This document shows, one piece after another, positions 63,275 through 64,000 of a stretch of DNA of 64,000 nt. The position numbers and the translations under genes were made by a program. The stretch is taken from NCBI RefSeq assembly GCF_030694375.1, contig NZ_JAUXYL010000003.1, positions 108,857 through 172,856 on the forward strand. The letters are read 5' to 3'. Every line of letters starts with the position of its first letter. Position 1 is the stretch's first letter. This DNA is from Algoriphagus sp. Its GTDB lineage: Bacteria > Bacteroidota > Bacteroidia > Cytophagales > Cyclobacteriaceae. The notes under the pieces are model-generated. The model saw only the letters and a list, made by a program, of their open reading frames with translations, did no database searches and had not been told where the DNA came from.

Positions 63275-63784
63275 ATGAAAAGTAAGACGAACATCAAACT
63301 TCCGCTCACAGCCACTGAAAAGACCAGGTTGAGAAAGCATAAAATCAAGATTGCCAACATTCTTGACTTTGCTAAGGACGAATTGGAAGTTTTGCTTCAG
63401 GCTTCAACCGAACGAGCAAAGGAAATCTATGCCTTGGCAGAGTTTCAAACTGTCCCCTCCGTCGGGATAAAATTTGCCGAGGACCTGGTGTTTTTAGGTT
63501 ACTATTCGCTCAGCGAGCTAAAAGACAAAGACGGAGCAAAACTGACAGACGAATACGAACTGAAAAAAGGGTATTGGACAGACCCTTGTGTGGAAGACCA
63601 ATTTAGATTGATCGTTTACGCTGCAAAGACAAACGACCAGAAAAAAACGTGGTGGGACTTTACGGCTGAGCGAAAAAAGTTTCGCGCTGAAAACGGGTAT
63701 CCTGAGAGCAGACCCCAAAAAGCATGGTTTGAAATTCTGGGATATGGAGGAAAGGACAAGAAAGGCAGCCATTCCGGAGCGTAG
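63275..63784 (+). CDS. Helix-hairpin-helix protein, Cdd1 (pathogenicity locus) family
   Basis: A 169-aa protein like the Cdd1/'pathogenicity locus' family, which carries a helix-hairpin-helix fold. The family core is FQTVPSVGIKFAEDLVFLGY (HhH, ~62-81), then SLSELKDKDGAKLTDEYELK and YWTDPCVEDQFRLIVYAA. A second conserved block is WWDFTAERKKFRAENGYPES. The N-terminal ~55 residues are basic and helical. Nucleic-acid binding is likely; the function is unknown. Confidence 0.8.
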   Translation: MKSKTNIKLPLTATEKTRLRKHKIKIANILDFAKDELEVLLQASTERAKEIYALAEFQTVPSVGIKFAEDLVFLGYYSLSELKDKDGAKLTDEYELKKGYWTDPCVEDQFRLIVYAAKTNDQKKTWWDFTAERKKFRAENGYPESRPQKAWFEILGYGGKDKKGSHSGA

Positions 63785-64000
63785 AGTTTTGGGTTAAGCG
63801 GGGTCCCTGAGAGGACTTCGACTCCTGTCACACTGACACTTCGACTTCGCTACCAATGACAGATTGTGTTAAATTTTGTTTTTTCTAATTATTCAAAATT
63901 ATATTCCGAATTCTTGAAGTATGATTTCTCGCCATGAACCAGTTTATTCTGGTTTTAAGTTTAGGTTAGGTTATTCTTTTTCTTCGTTCTTTTGGCTTAA
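63785..64000. repeat. Window end with dispersed intergenic repeat
   Basis: The stretch 63814-63842 (core ACTCCTGTCACACTGAC) matches 11743-11771 at 27 of 29 bases. The rest shows no gene. Confidence 0.55.

Overview
The window reads as chromosome from a free-living Bacteroidota, most likely Cytophagales/Cyclobacteriaceae (Algoriphagus-like). Pointers to this are a type IX secretion 'plug' protein (DUF5103), a DUF3276 PUR-domain protein, a type III glutamine synthetase, a Y_Y_Y/propeller sensor kinase, a Lacal_2735-type small protein, and promoters of the Bacteroidota form TTG-N20-TANNTTTG. No rRNA, tRNA or CRISPR array was seen.

Layout. 1-10 kb: sensor kinase (cut by the window edge), LuxC-like acyl-CoA reductase, ferredoxin, DUF3276, AI-2E family permease plus YchF, an orphan Cas6, DUF5103 and an ABC-F ATPase. 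10-23 kb: a PQQ-type sugar dehydrogenase, two DoxX-like membrane proteins, TetR plus ABC1 kinase, HslV, the pyruvate dehydrogenase E2, a YheT-like hydrolase, an SRAP protein, FabH, and a YwqK/MORN repeat protein. 23-31 kb: a carbohydrate block (cupin isomerase-like protein, ROK regulator, sulfatase, ROK kinase, GH18 glycosidase), then glutamine synthetase III. 31-35 kb: MtaB, a MITE-like inverted repeat and a eukaryotic-type glucan branching enzyme.

35-41 kb is accessory. It holds an AT-rich Septu-like PtuA/PtuB defence pair, a TPR protein, five copies of a degenerate ~61-bp repeat, an intact antitoxin whose ParE/RelE-type toxin has decayed, a small membrane peptide and a DUF2784 protein. 40-42.6 kb holds a hemerythrin-domain protein, a small exported protein and a TTHB210-like lipoprotein. 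Two copies of the same operator (TCACAT-N4-ATGTGA) in this stretch suggest one regulon.

43-57 kb: a large propeller histidine kinase, a STAS-like protein, a cytoplasmic alpha-amylase, a pirin, and a TetR-TolC-MFP-RND efflux operon with a clear 14-bp inverted-repeat operator. 57-64 kb: a hydrolase and purL, then a second accessory patch. There a PLD-nuclease/KilAC-like fusion sits between two copies of the purL terminator region, followed by eroded DNA and a Cdd1-type helix-hairpin-helix protein.

The best candidates for unusual biology are the Septu-like pair with its repeats and toxin remnant, the PLD-KilAC gene between duplicated terminators, the orphan Cas6, and the twin-operator hemerythrin regulon.
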